This document shows, one piece after another, positions 1 through 18,596 of a DNA stretch of 64,000 nucleotides. The stretch spans positions 12,673,534 to 12,737,533 of the forward strand of contig CM031870.1 of the NCBI GenBank assembly GCA_018697195.1, written 5' to 3'. Each line of letters starts with the position of its first letter. The stretch's first letter is position 1. The DNA comes from Certhia americana (lineage: Eukaryota; Chordata; Aves; Passeriformes; Certhiidae). The translations under genes and the position numbers were made by a program. The notes beneath the pieces are model-generated. The model was not told the origin of the DNA. It saw nothing but the letters and a program-made list of their open reading frames with translations, and ran no database searches.

Positions 1-6293
<6,293 letters not shown>

Positions 6294-9200
6294 TAAGCTG
6301 ATTTTCCCTATCTAGAAAGGTAAAATTGTGGGGGTGTACCAAATGTGACATCCATCCTTTCTCAGCACGTGCAACCTCCCAGCAATCCCAACAGCTGCTG
6401 AGGCATTTTCCAAGCCACCACCAGGCCACTTTGGAGCTGCCATCTCCCACAGTCACATGCCCATAATCCATCCCTGGCTGCTTTGCACCACCCATCCTCT
6501 GGAGCAAATCCACATAAATACAGCAAAACATCCACAGGTGCCACCCACAGAGTGCCACCCACCCTGCCACCAGGGTCTTAGGTGGACTGGAGTCCTGCTC
6601 GGTCCCAAGGCCCAGAGCTGCTCTACCACTCTGCCCAGCAGCTGGCCCCTGTGCAAGCTCCAGGAACCTCCTGCCCTCATTCTTTGCTGAGAAAGTTCAG
6701 GCTTTGTTTAAAGCTGTGCATTGTGAAGAACACACAGATCCCAGGCTCACACAGCAGGGATGGGCTCCACAGGGTGATGGACCTTCACAGGATAAAGAGC
6801 TGAGAGGTACAGAAAATCCTCACCAAAAATCTATGGTCTGAAGCGATATGAAGATATTTTGGGGGCAGAAAATATAAGCAGGATGTAATAAAAACATGCA
6901 TTGCTGTTTGTCAGTGGGGCAGCTTCTCCATGGTGGAAGAGAGTGGTTGGGAAGCTCTGAGGGGACAGAAGGTTTGGAATGATCAGCATTTCAGCAGCAG
7001 AGTGAGGAGCTCTCCTGAGAGGGCAGAACTAGAGAGCTTCCATGATTATTGCTTTTCCTTGGTTTCTCACATACTATTCTTTTGTTGCAGCTATCCCCCT
7101 ACTAACGTCCAAGTTTCCACTCTACCTTTCAGACAGTCTGGAAGGAAAAGAGAAATGAGGCAAACCATAATTTTCCTAATTTCTCATTTGGACATAACAG
7201 TGAATTCCAAAAAATTCTCTGCAGGAGAAAAGAAAGCCCAGACACAGTGAAGAGGAAGGGGTCAGTGAGTGCCTCAGGGTAAATCAGCACTCAGGGAGGG
7301 AAACCAGACGAATTATTGAAGTGAGAATTGCAGATAAGAGCCCAGGAGAATTACAAGGAACAGTATCTTGAGTTAGATTGGGAAATGCTAAGGAAACTTA
7401 CTGAAGTACCACTACTGCCCTTTCTGGAACAGTAAACAGCAAAATATATTAATGGCCAAATATATTATTTGTAAATGGCAAAATATATTACTAAGGACAG
7501 GGATCTCTTTTTCTCACATGGGCATTGTGGGTTTGGTTTGGGCTCCTCTTGCCCTCACAACATGACACAATTCCACCCCCAACAATTCCCTCCTCGGTCA
7601 CCTCCCCCCAGCCCTTCCACATGCACTTCACACACTCAGCTCAAGCATGTGGTGTTCCCTAACTTCATGATTATGACTTTCTTTTTTTATATCACATTAT
7701 TTTAATTGTTGTATCTGAATACATAATAGGAAGCCCAGAGACAGTGTTACCATGGGATCATTCTGGAGATTTAAAGATGTGCAGCAATATACAAAATTTT
7801 TAATTTTTAAAGTGATCATATTCATGCTCAGCTTCACTGCTGTGCCCTGGGAATGCTCTGACTGCAGGGGTCCAGGGACTGTCCATTAGCAACACCCTGT
7901 TGCTGCACACTGTGGGTGTCCTCAGTCCCACACAACTTCCCTGAGCTTCCATCTGCCTTTGCACAAATAGAAAATAAAATAAATCCTCTTTCCTTCCTGT
8001 GCTCATACACAGGGACACTTCACATTTCCTCCTACTCCTCCACCTCCATGTTCCTTTTCATACCTCATGAATAAAAGCCTCCAGCCTTTCTTCCTTCTAG
8101 TTATTTTGCACATATCTTCACCCCTTTTGCCTGTTCCTTTGCCTCAGTGCAGAGCCAGCATGCCCTGGAGCTCACAGCCAACCTCTGTGCTGGACACACC
8201 CTGTGCAACAGGCGCTTTCCTGTATGCCTGCTGAAAATTAAAGATCATTCCCAACAGCTCCATTTATCATCTGGGACTCAGGGAAGGAAAGCGTCAGCCC
8301 CATTTTGCATGATAACACTTTTTTGTCAGAATATTATCTTACAGGCCCCTGCTCTCAGGGAAGAAATTTGCTTTATGAAAAGTACTGATGGTAAAATGCT
8401 GCTGATCTTGCACGTGTTTTCTCAACTATGTGATTGTATTGTGCTTCATTTTAATTGCATGCAACTGCATATAACAGCAGAAGATTTGCTGGAAATGTGG
8501 ATGTAAGAGCTGAAATGGTCCCTTGAGAGCTCCGAGTTCAACAGCTGTGCTCCTGTCCCCAGCAGAGCAGGAGGTGCAGGGGATGAGTCCCATCATCCTG
8601 TGGTTTGCTGAGCTGATCCCCTCCAGCAGCTCCCATCCCCTCCCCTTGCACAGCAGCCTTGCTCTCTGTGGCCCTGCTGCTCCTTAACTTCAGCTTCCAC
8701 ATCCCACAGGAGCCTCTGCTCTGAAGAACTTGGGCAAGGCCTTTAACACCACATGAATGTCTGTGTACACTCCAAATTCTGCTCCACAGCCTGGTTTGAT
8801 TCCACTTTTGTCACCTTGGAGTGACCCAGCCCTCAGTCAGACACAGGAGCACATCCAAATCCTCTGCCTCCTTGTACCCCAAGGCTCTACCTCTCACCAG
8901 CCAAGCATCTCACTGTCCCTGCCACTGGGAAAACATTTAAGCAGCTGCTGAAAAATCAAAGATTCATGGTGCTACATACAATTATGTCCTATCCAGGCCT
9001 GCAGACAAAACAGACTCTGTAGTTCACACTATAAAATCAAAAGATACCAGAGCTCTTCAGATATAATAGGTACAATAGCCCTCAGGATTACTCCAAGAAA
9101 ACCAGGTCAATTATACAGACTTGGAGGTATTATTCATGCTTTAAGTGTTCTATAAAATTACCTGAATTATCTGCAAAGTCAGCTTTCATTCTTTGTCCTT

Positions 9201-11172
9201 CAAGTGTTTTTTCTTCCTTTTTTCTTGTTTTCCTTTGAAATGAGTGTTTGTCTATAACTTTCGCTCATCTTTTTCATTTTTTTATTCCATTGGGTGTCAG
9301 TTCATAACAAGTATCTCTCTTCCATCCCTCCCAGTTTCTCTTTCTGCTCTTTTTCACATGAATACTCTTGCCCCATGTGGTCAGAAGCACAGTCCCTCAT
9401 CTGTGGTTTACCCCAGCCAGCAGAGGAGGAACCTTACCTGCCCTCCTGCTTCCTTCCTTCCTGCTCGGAGGATCCCTCCAGAATAGCCAAAGGGAAAGGG
9501 ATTCTTTGTTCTCTCCCATAAAGTCTGACAATCTCTGTGACAGCAGCTGCAGGAATGGTGACAGACCTCCTCTTCCCCTGCTCAGCTGTTTACTAGCTGC
9601 TGTTTTAGCAGCTTTAGCTCTCCCCTGCCGTTTTGGCAGCTCTGTCCCTACGGCTGTGTAATAATTAAGAGGCATTCACAAGAATTCTGCTTCTTTAGAC
9701 CAACTGGCTCCACCAACACCCTCATCACATCCATCCAGGCAAGGGCTAGCACAGCCAGCTTACCCAGACTCAATGTTTTTCCCAAGTTTGTTCCCAGTTT
9801 CTTGCTTTCTTTTTTTCATACATTAAAAAAACCTTTCAGGCACCCTCCCCAACACATATTTCCCTTCTCCCAGGATTTTGGTGGGATTTGCTTTCAGGTA
9901 AAGAATAAAAACTTTCCTTTCTGCTCCTTTGAACTGCTGATGGGGCAGTGGGAGCCCCTGGGCAAGGGGTACAGCTAGAGGGACAAGGAATTGCTCCAGG
10001 GAGGACAAGGGAATGTCCAGGCTTGAGATGAAGGCACATGAGAACTGAAGCCTGAGGTGAGGGATGTGGTGCCTGAAAGGGTGGGAATCAAATCCAAGTG
10101 AGATCCTCATGGAGAGCTCATCATTGCCTCAGGCAAGGAATAAAAAGTTTGTGATGTGAAGGAACTGGAATTACCCATGGCCCTCTTTTAGTGAGGACAA
10201 GAGCAGTTTTTGGGCATACATCCAGGCTGGTCAGGGATGCAGAGTCCCACTGGAGCTGAGGCCACTGCAGAGAGGGGTCAGGGGGTTATCCCATCCTGGC
10301 ACTGGTGGGAGAGGGGACCCAAGAGATCAACACAGCCCTGTCTCAGTCTGGTATCCAGCCTTGTGCTCCCTGTGAAGCAAATCTCACCCGGGGCTGTTAA
10401 ACTGACATATTTAGCAAGTAAATCTGGAAGATTCAGCCTCCCCCAGCTCACCCATCCATAGCACAGCATTTGCAGCTGTCCATCAACACCCATTGTGCCA
10501 TTGCAGCTGATTTCACAACATTTTTCTTGCTGACTGGGCCCTTACTCTGATCTGCAAAACCAACCTAAGCAGGCAGATGCTACTGGTGAAATTCTGGAGT
10601 GAGCTGAGATCAAACTGCCATCGATAGCATTGCAGACAAAATGTCTCTGCAGGGACAGAAAATGTAGTTTTAAGTGCTAGGAGCAGTTTGAAACAGACAG
10701 CAGGACCAAAGCTATTGCAGAGCTAATAAATCAGGACTATTCCCAACACTGTGAGAACCAGAAGTTTTCAAATCATCATTCACATGCTATTTTTTCCCTT
10801 TTTGCACATTTTTGTAATGTATCATACTCACAGCTTGCTTCCTCTACGTCCATTGTGCTTGTGTCAGATGTGCAGATCATACCAATGCCTTCCAAAGACA
10901 TGCCAACCTTTTGCTCTGGTTTCCTTCTTGGTCACCCAGGCATCTGAACAAGGTTTCAGTTACTGACCTATAATGTATCTCCCATTGGCAGAGTCAGTAG
11001 CTCTTCACACAGACATCAATATTTCCGATCTTCCTATTCCCCTTTCATCAGTGCACAGGGGTGTGTGCAACCTCCTGCCTTAGATTTGTTCTTTACTTTA
11101 TTCTGCAACACAGGAGGCGTTATCCACAGCGCTGCTCCTTCTGGAAATCACATGGATTGGCAGTAAAATGGT

Positions 11173-11190
11173 GCAGCAGCAGCAGCAGCA
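11173..11190. repeat. (GCA)6 microsatellite
   Basis: Six perfect GCA units in non-coding sequence. Confidence 0.9.
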
Positions 11191-14032
11191 CCATCCCCAC
11201 TTCCAACACACATGTTCTGTACAATGCTGTTGGGCCCCAGTGCTTAGATCCATCCTGAAGAGGGGAAGTGTGGGGAGATACAGCCCTGAGCCCCTCATTC
11301 CTATTCCCCATGGCCTCTTTACATGAGCTTTCCCCAAGAGGGACAAAGCCAGGGGAATCAAATCCTTTCTGAGCCCATCATGATCCCCATGGTGGGCCTG
11401 GCTATAGATGGAGGAGCCCAGGTATGTTGGACTCTTACTGGTTTTGACCCTTTCATTTGGGTACGTTTGGGAGCAGCCTTTGTTTCTGTTAAAGGTGCTA
11501 CTTCTATATTCTCTTTTCCAGGACTGAGGAGGAGAGGGCTGAGGCTGGGGACCTGAGGTTACAGTGCCTCCATAGCTGCTCCCCAAATAGTAAGTGACCA
11601 TGGCTCGAGTGTGTCCGGCACACAATGACTTGTCCTGTCCCCATGCTGGCTCCCCGGGGCCCAGAATAAGGTTTGGCGTAGGAAGCTTTGGGAATAGAGG
11701 TTTGTTGCTTTCCCAGACAGCATTGCCTAGAGATAACCAACCAGCATAAGAACAGTACAGAATTCTCCAGCACTGAATTTAGGATGTGCACATATCCTAT
11801 AATTTTGTGTTATCTCAAGAAGCTGTGACTTCATAGTAGTTTAAAAATATGCTCTAATTTACACCTGTATAACTTTCATTATCACTACCTTTTTTCATCT
11901 ATATTTATCACCAATTCATGATGATGCATGCTATTGAATATAAAATGATTGAAAGCAGCTTTGGTAGACAATAACGTTAGTATAATTAATGCCATTTCTT
12001 GCACTTTCTCTGGAAATTGCTGTGCTTTTATTCAGTGTTTGCAAAAGCTCTTGCTTTAAGCTATGGGAATCAGTGGTTCAATGTACAGAGCAATGTTGGA
12101 GCATGGCTCCTGCCCTGCTCTGAATACTATACTTTTTCTTTACTCTCCAGGAAAGATGTGTGCAGTTTCATGCATCTATTTCCTTGGAAAGAAAGCAAGT
12201 GATCCTTCATTCAGCAGGAGGGAGCCTTGGGAGAGTGACTTGCTGGCTCTGCGCTGTTAAAATTTGGAAACCTCATGGCATTTTTCTGCCTCTGTCTTGC
12301 TGAGATGCACATCTCAGCCACATACTCATGGAAGCTTGGTGTCTGTAACCCCAACCCCTGAGGGTCCTGCTCCCTCCTCAGACCTGCTGGAACAGTCCTC
12401 CAGTCCCATGTCACTGCAGGTGGTGTCCCCATAGGCATGATAGTGCTGGCACTGCTCTCCAGCTCAGTTTGTCATCAGCTCACTTGTTAACTCCTGCTCC
12501 TTGAAAATGTCATGTCAGTCACGGACCTTGCCACAGGCAGATCCATGTCTTCATTCTCATAGGCCTGAAAATGTCTATTGGTACAAAACTGATCTGGGTC
12601 ATGTTTCCTGAGAAAGTTCCTCACCTGCCAAGCTCCTGGCAGGTGCTCAAATGCTCTTATTTTATTACTGAAGCCTGTCCAGAGGTCTTTGTTTCAAAGA
12701 ACCAATAAGAAGTCTTGAGAATAGGTGTTCCAAGGAATAGGCTCTGCTGGTCCTATGGCCAACCCTGTCCCAAGTGTTTTCATTTTAAAGGACCCAGAGC
12801 TCACCCCATAGAGTGCTGACAGCTCGAGGAAAGCAAACCCCAAAGGAGAAGCCCAGAGTCAGGTTAAAGAGCAGTGGCCATCCCTCAATATTCCACCAGG
12901 CTCAGCCTCCATCCGTTACCTTCTGTAATGAAATCAGATCAATATTAATGAAGTGACAGGAGGAAAGTTGTGCTCCCAGTTCACAGTTTACTTACAAATC
13001 CAATAGAAGCTGCAAAATGCTCATTTCCCATGCTTATTAGGGAGGAAAAACCATTAGTTACTGCTGCTTGGGATGGCACAAAGCCTCGCAACGCTCAGAT
13101 GAACCTCTCCTTCCTTGAGCGAGTCCACCAAGCCATAACTGGCCTGGGCCTGACCCCAGGATCCTCCTTGATGCTGGTTCCAGGGCTCCACACTCCCAGT
13201 CTTTGTCACATTCCCCATTCCAGGGGCCCATGGCCAGCAGAGGATTTGAGACTGGCGAGAGAACAGCATTAGAAGGGCTTGGCTAAAGGCAGAGCAGCCA
13301 CCAAGGTCACACTGTCCCCAGGGGTGGTGTGGGAGAAGGGGACACATCACCTGGAACAGATTAATCCAGCAGCCACGTGCCACCAGCAGAGGAATTGCCA
13401 GCAGGTCACTGGGAGCACTCCAAGGACACTTCCCACAGGGGTGTTCCTGTGCCAGCAGGACACCAGGAAGCACCACCTGGAGTTAATCCTGCTGCTCTCC
13501 TCAACCAGCACCTCATTCCCTGAAGGACCTGCCAGCTGCCCTCACCCAGGAGTGCTCTGAGGAGGTTCCAGTCTGAACCAAACTGCAGAAAAGGAATCCT
13601 GGCTCATCCTCAGGCATCGTGAATCCTTCTGTCCTCCCATGAAGACAAAACAGGGCATCTGTCCTTGTTGAGAGGAAAGGATTTGGGGGAGTGTCCCTGA
13701 GGAGTGAAAGAGCAAAAGCTGTAAAGAGGAGAACAAGGCTGAGCGATTGTGGAAGACAAACACTACCTGGCCAGGTGATTTTGGAAGAGAGAATGTTGAG
13801 GGGTTTTGAGCAGCCCAACAGCACTGTGGGAGCACAGGTAGAACAAAGGGCCTTATGCCAGGGCAGGATACCAGGTTCCTCTGTTGGCAAGACTGAGCTC
13901 TCCGCTTTGAAAAGTGGCCTTAAATTAGAAATTCCATCACAAGCTTGTATCCAGAGGAGTCTCAATTAGGACAGTGCAGTTATTCAGTCTTGATAATTCT
14001 ATACTAATCCATTTAAGATCCATCACAGAACT

Positions 14033-14068
14033 ATAATTTTCTTTTAACAGGGTTAAAAAGAAAATTAT
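14033..14068. repeat. Inverted repeat (hairpin), 16/17-nt arms with 3-nt loop
   Basis: The left arm, 14033-14048 (ATAATTTTCTTTTAAC), is complementary to the right arm, 14052-14068 (GTTAAAAAGAAAATTAT), with one bulged A. The loop is AGG. There is no coding context. It could be a chance AT-rich palindrome or the relic of a small inverted-repeat element. Confidence 0.8.
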
Positions 14069-14392
14069 TTTATTTCCTTTAAACTCCTTAACAGAGTTTG
14101 AACTTACCTGAGCTGAGAACACCATGGAGCTCTAACTATAACTTGGCATCTTCTGCTCTCCCCAAGCTGCCTTCCTGTGCAAACATATGGCACTGGCCCC
14201 TACACATCTGATACCCCCGGACATACAAAATTTAGCATTTCCAGACACTTTTAAAGTCTATTTGCTGTCATTTTTGACCTTGGAAGTCTCAACTTTTTCT
14301 TTCAGAAGTGCAGGGCTGGGACACCTCAGGGCCCCAGCTGTGTATAGCCACTGCACAAAAACATAGAAGGAGAAGTTTCACATCAGGATATT

Positions 14393-14413
14393 TTGTTGTT
14401 GTTGTTGTTGTTG
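14393..14413. repeat. (GTT)7 microsatellite
   Basis: A perfect trinucleotide run in non-coding sequence. Confidence 0.9.
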
Positions 14414-15307
14414 CACAGTTATTTATTTACAAGAAATGCTCACTGTTATTAGGCTCCAGCCAGAAATCACTCCCTGATTTCAGACATCTGTACGTCCATG
14501 CCACTTTCACCCTTTTCTCCGGAGTTCTCCCACCCTGAGGCATTAATATGAGGAGTCTGGATCCCACAGAGCAAGCGGGAGAGGTGCAGATGGTAAATGT
14601 CAAACGGGCAAGAGAGAGGCAGGAGAAATATCACAAAGGGCAAGGAGGGACAGGTGTGGTGGCAGAGCCAAAGAAGAGAAAAATAGCCCAGAAGAGGAAG
14701 AGCTGAGCAGGAAACAGCAAATTCTTGCTGTCTGTGGCTGAAAGCCTTGGTGTTATTTGAGGCAGATAAACCCAGAGTTCAGGACACCAGCTTCTCTTGT
14801 AGAAAACTGAAAGATTATTCAAAATTAATTCAGTGTTAAAGAAATAATATGTCACTGTTTTGGCAGCGTGGGCATTTCAGAAGGGTCACCTGACAAAGAG
14901 GAGGCCTTGAAAAAAATAGTTTTATTCTCATGTCATCACCCTGTAGGCATTTCCCCTGGGTCCATCCCACAGCTCTTTTACCATCCTCCCACCCCGGCTG
15001 TCTACAGTGAGATTTATGCAACCAATCCCTCAGTGCTTCACTCTGTAAAGCATAGTGTAATTTTTTTCTATTCAGATAAGTTCATCAGAAGAACTCTAGG
15101 TTTAAAACACGGTGGAAACGATTCATTAAAAAAAGAGAATATCCATTGGGGTTTTTTTAACTTGGCTGTGAACACCGTGGAAGCGAAGTGGTGCTGGATG
15201 TGCAGGCAACTTTCAAATGTCTCCAAAAAAGTGTGTAGCACCAGCTCAGCTGGAGAGGGCAAGGCACAGACGGCAGCCAAGGTCACTGTGACAACGGGGA
15301 ACATGCT

Positions 15308-15541
15308 TTATATGCTGAGCAGCACAGGCTGGGAGGCAGCAGACAACAAGGGCTTGACGCATTTGAAGTGTCGCTCAAAGTTGAGCCAAGGTTTCTCCTT
15401 GTGGAGGTACCTGACAGCTGCAATCAGCTGCCTATTTCATGTCAGCACTGATTCCAACTCCAGGTCTTGCAATTCTTCCTGTAATTTATTCAGTTCGTAG
15501 TGATTCACCACATAAAAGAGCAGGTGGGGAAAAATCCCCTC
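15308..15541 (-). pseudogene. Coding-like segment with two in-frame stops; identity unknown
   Basis: One - strand frame reads like real protein. A helical, leucine-heptad stretch (NHYELNKLQEELQDLELES) is followed by a TGA at 15439-15437. The same frame then continues with RQLIAAVRYLHKEKPWLNFE and a further 25 or so plausible residues to a TAA at 15310-15308. I do not recognise the family. No clear acceptor, donor or start was found. It may be a decayed exon, a processed pseudogene or coincidence. The opposite strand also has an open frame here, but its composition is less protein-like. Confidence 0.3.
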
Positions 15542-16555
15542 TGATAAAGCACCATGGTTACGGGTCGAAGATCCAGCCTTGCTGCACTGACAGCAGTGGG
15601 AATCTCGTTCCTGTCTTCAGCCAAAGCCTAGCCCACTAGGAAATTCCAAAGCTAAAGGTCTCAGTTCTGTCCTCATTTACCTCTGCTAACTCCCAGACTG
15701 ACATTTTTCTTTAACATTGCTTCCTGAGCTACCAGGTTTTCTGCTTCCGAGATGAGGAGGATGATAAAAGTAAATGAAGTCCTGTGTGGAGCATGGCAGC
15801 CCGTGAAAACTAAAGGGTGGAAAAGGGAAGCAAAATAAGCTGGCAGTTTATAATACATTTTTTTTTGTTTCCTCCAGTGCACAGGTGAATTGAAAGGTTT
15901 CTTATATAAATTTCAGTGGGATTAGTTATGAAACATGCTTTCTGTCACTCTTTTAAATTGCATCTTTCAATAAATGCTTCATCTCCTACAGCTAATCCTG
16001 GATTTATGCAAAAACTCCCCAAACCACCCCCCCACCCAAAAGCCAACCCTGTCCCACACTGCTAATCATGTGAAATGAAGTCTTTTAGACTGTATGTGCA
16101 CCCAAATAGCCTTTCACTTACTGTGTATATCCTATTCCCCCCTAGAATGGAAGTAGGGATTGTTCTCAGTTCACTTCTGACAGTTTTACATGGTGAGATA
16201 TTTGAGGATAAATACATGTAATTTTAACAGCAAAAATGCATTTTTGTTTTAATTGCCTTAAAATGGGGCTGTCTCTTGTCTCCCACAGTCCAAAGCCTGA
16301 GCGACCAACCCTGACATGCAAGGAAGGGGCAGCAATCCCTCTGAGCCAAATAACTCTGGCTTCCCTGGAAAAACCTTTTTTATTCATCAGGGACTCTCCT
16401 GCAATAGGCACTATAAAGTCAGGGGAAAAAGGGACAGCCCAGAGGCTACAATGGAAAAGAAGGATGGAGAGGTGGGACTTGGAGGGGAGAAAAGTGAGAG
16501 GAGAAAGGGGAACGAAAGGGGAAAGGGGAGGAACAAATTATCTTCCTAGTTAGGC

Positions 16556-16810
16556 AGAATCACAGAGTGACACAGTGTGGACAGAGCCCCCAGATGGCTC
16601 TAATCCAGTCCTGTGCTCCCAGAATGTCCAGGCTGGATCAGGCTGCTTCATTCCTTGTCCAGTTAGATTTAAACATGTCCAAGGATGGAGATCCCAACAC
16701 CTCTCCTGGCCTCTACCCCCCTGTTTGAACACCCTCAGGGTGGAAAAGCTTTTCCTCATACCCAGCTGGCAATTCTGGCCTTCCAGTCCTGTTCAGCCAG
16801 GTTGAAGGCA
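16556..16810 (-). mobile_element. CR1 LINE 3' fragment
   Basis: The + strand begins with the reverse complement of the CR1 3' terminus (AATCACAGAGTG...). It then runs through typical CR1 3' sequence such as TTTAAACATGTCCAAGGATG and GAGATCCCAACACCTCTCCT. The element is therefore in - orientation and 5'-truncated. Assignment is by recognition of the avian CR1 pattern, not by alignment. Confidence 0.7.
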
Positions 16811-17990
16811 AGAATTCCCAACTGGGCAAGGAGGCAAGGCACTCCCGGGTGCTCCCTGGGACACATGTGTGCTTGTTTTCTCTCTTGCCCTTTACATAAC
16901 CCATTTTATGATTCCTTTTAGGCCCTGCTTTTATGCAGTAGCTCTGTAACTGTCTGCATTTTCAATTATAAAACCTTTAAATTTGATTTAAACCTGATAA
17001 TTAAGCTGTGATTTAGCAAATTAACCCTATTGAAACCCAGAGGTGTGAGACATGCTCTTTAGAACCTTAAATGTTTGGTGTTTAATTGCATCCAACACTG
17101 AGAAAGGTGCAGGGAGGAGGAGAAGTGACTGTGTAGCTCATTCAGGCTGCTGGTGCTGATGGGACAGGACCTCATCCACAGATCTCACACATCCCATCCA
17201 GACCAGGATTTGCTGCTGTCTTCCACCACAAGAATTTACCAGATGCACAAAAAGACTCAGTTGGTCCCTGGCATCACTACAAAGCTTGTCATGTCCTTTG
17301 GCTGTTAGAAATCCTGCACCATGATCTGCACAGTGGTTGTCTTTGTGTTCCCCTTCAAGGTCAAGGCATTTCTAGCTGCATTCCCTACCTGGCAGGAGAG
17401 CTCCAGGCCACAGGGGTGGAACATCTTCCTCTCTTGCCATCAGTACTGACAAACTAAGAAAAATTTAGCCATCTTCTAATTCCCTGGGTTCCCAGGCAGC
17501 ATTCCCAGGAGACTGAAGCATGAGAGCCCAGGCATGAGAAGGAAGGCAGGTTTTCACACCAGGCAGGAAGGGCAGGGAGAGGTGCCATGGCCACCTGCAG
17601 CCAGGTATTTGTGTTCTTACAGTCACTGTGCCAGTAGCTTTCATCCCTTCCTCTCCTTTCCCAGCAGCAAACCCTTGGTTCTCACAGAGCTGTGTGACTT
17701 TTGGGAAGGAGAACGTGGATGTCCCAGTGGTTCTCACACTGAGGATAGCTGACACGTGCTCAGTTGGCAGCAGGGAGGAGCTGGCCCTGAATTCTTGTAC
17801 CTTATTCTCAAATGTTGTGCCCTTGGTCATGAGAAGCACAGGGTTTTATACACACAAGAGAGGTAAATCAGCCTGTGGGGAAATGCAGTTTTGGGAAACA
17901 GGCTTAAAGTTGTCCCAAAATAGGCCTAAAATTTTCTTATAAGCCTTTAGCCCAGTCCAGAGGAAAAAGTGTGTGTTTGTCTTTCTTTAG

Positions 17991-18596
17991 GGCTTCACAA
18001 CACCCAGCTCTAAGTGTCACTAGCCCACAGAGGAACAGGAGTGACCATAATGCTCAGAAAATACCCCCATTCGCTACGTCAAGCTCTTCCAGCGACACAT
18101 CAAGCAGCTCTTCACTTTCATCAGAACCAACCAGCCAGATCTCCATGGTTCAGGATCAAACCCCGCTGGACATCACCTCCATCACTAGATTGGCCCCAGG
18201 GGAATCACCAAACCCTCAACCACTTCAGCAAAGAGATACAAATTTAGCAATATTGTGTTCCAGCCCACTCGGAGCAAGGACTATTCCAGCATCTTGCCCA
18301 GCCAGCCTCAGGCTCGATCTAACACCCAGCTCAGCCAAGCCACAGCAATACTCTGACTCCTCACCAGTCAGCCCAGGGATCAATCCAGCTTCCTTCTCCA
18401 CCTTCTGTCCTCACACAGCACAAAATGTACGAGTTTCAGCGTCAGATCACACACTGACCCCCACCAGGACAAGCACAAGGCCTCCAGCAACAGCGACTCC
18501 TGAAGAGAGTTCCCAGGCTCCTGGCTATTCTAAAACTGAATTAAAGAATACAGGAAAGGGGTTTGAATCAGATCTAGAAGATCCTGATCATGAGAG
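17991..18596 (+). CDS. Penultimate exon of the BEN-like gene: Ser/Thr/Pro-rich region
   Basis: The acceptor is TTTCTTTAG ending at 17990. The donor is GTATGT at 18597. The exon has 201 full codons, free of stops. It is rich in Ser, Thr, Pro and Gln, with a poly-Ser block near its start (TSSSSSDTSSSSSLSS), and ends in an acidic segment (ESDLEDPDHER). There is no known domain. The 606 open bases flanked by good splice sites support a real exon, but low-complexity sequence gives little homology support. Confidence 0.55.

Noticed and set aside
14868..15500. 210-residue + strand open frame
   Set aside because: Composition is not protein-like and no domain is recognisable. The opposite strand is more coding-like over part of it.
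16450..16545. Reading MEKKDGEV at about 16450 as the GSG1L tail exon start (MEKRDGSE in mammals)
   Set aside because: No AG acceptor precedes it, the similarity ends after a few residues, and the continuation is a purine-rich low-complexity stretch.
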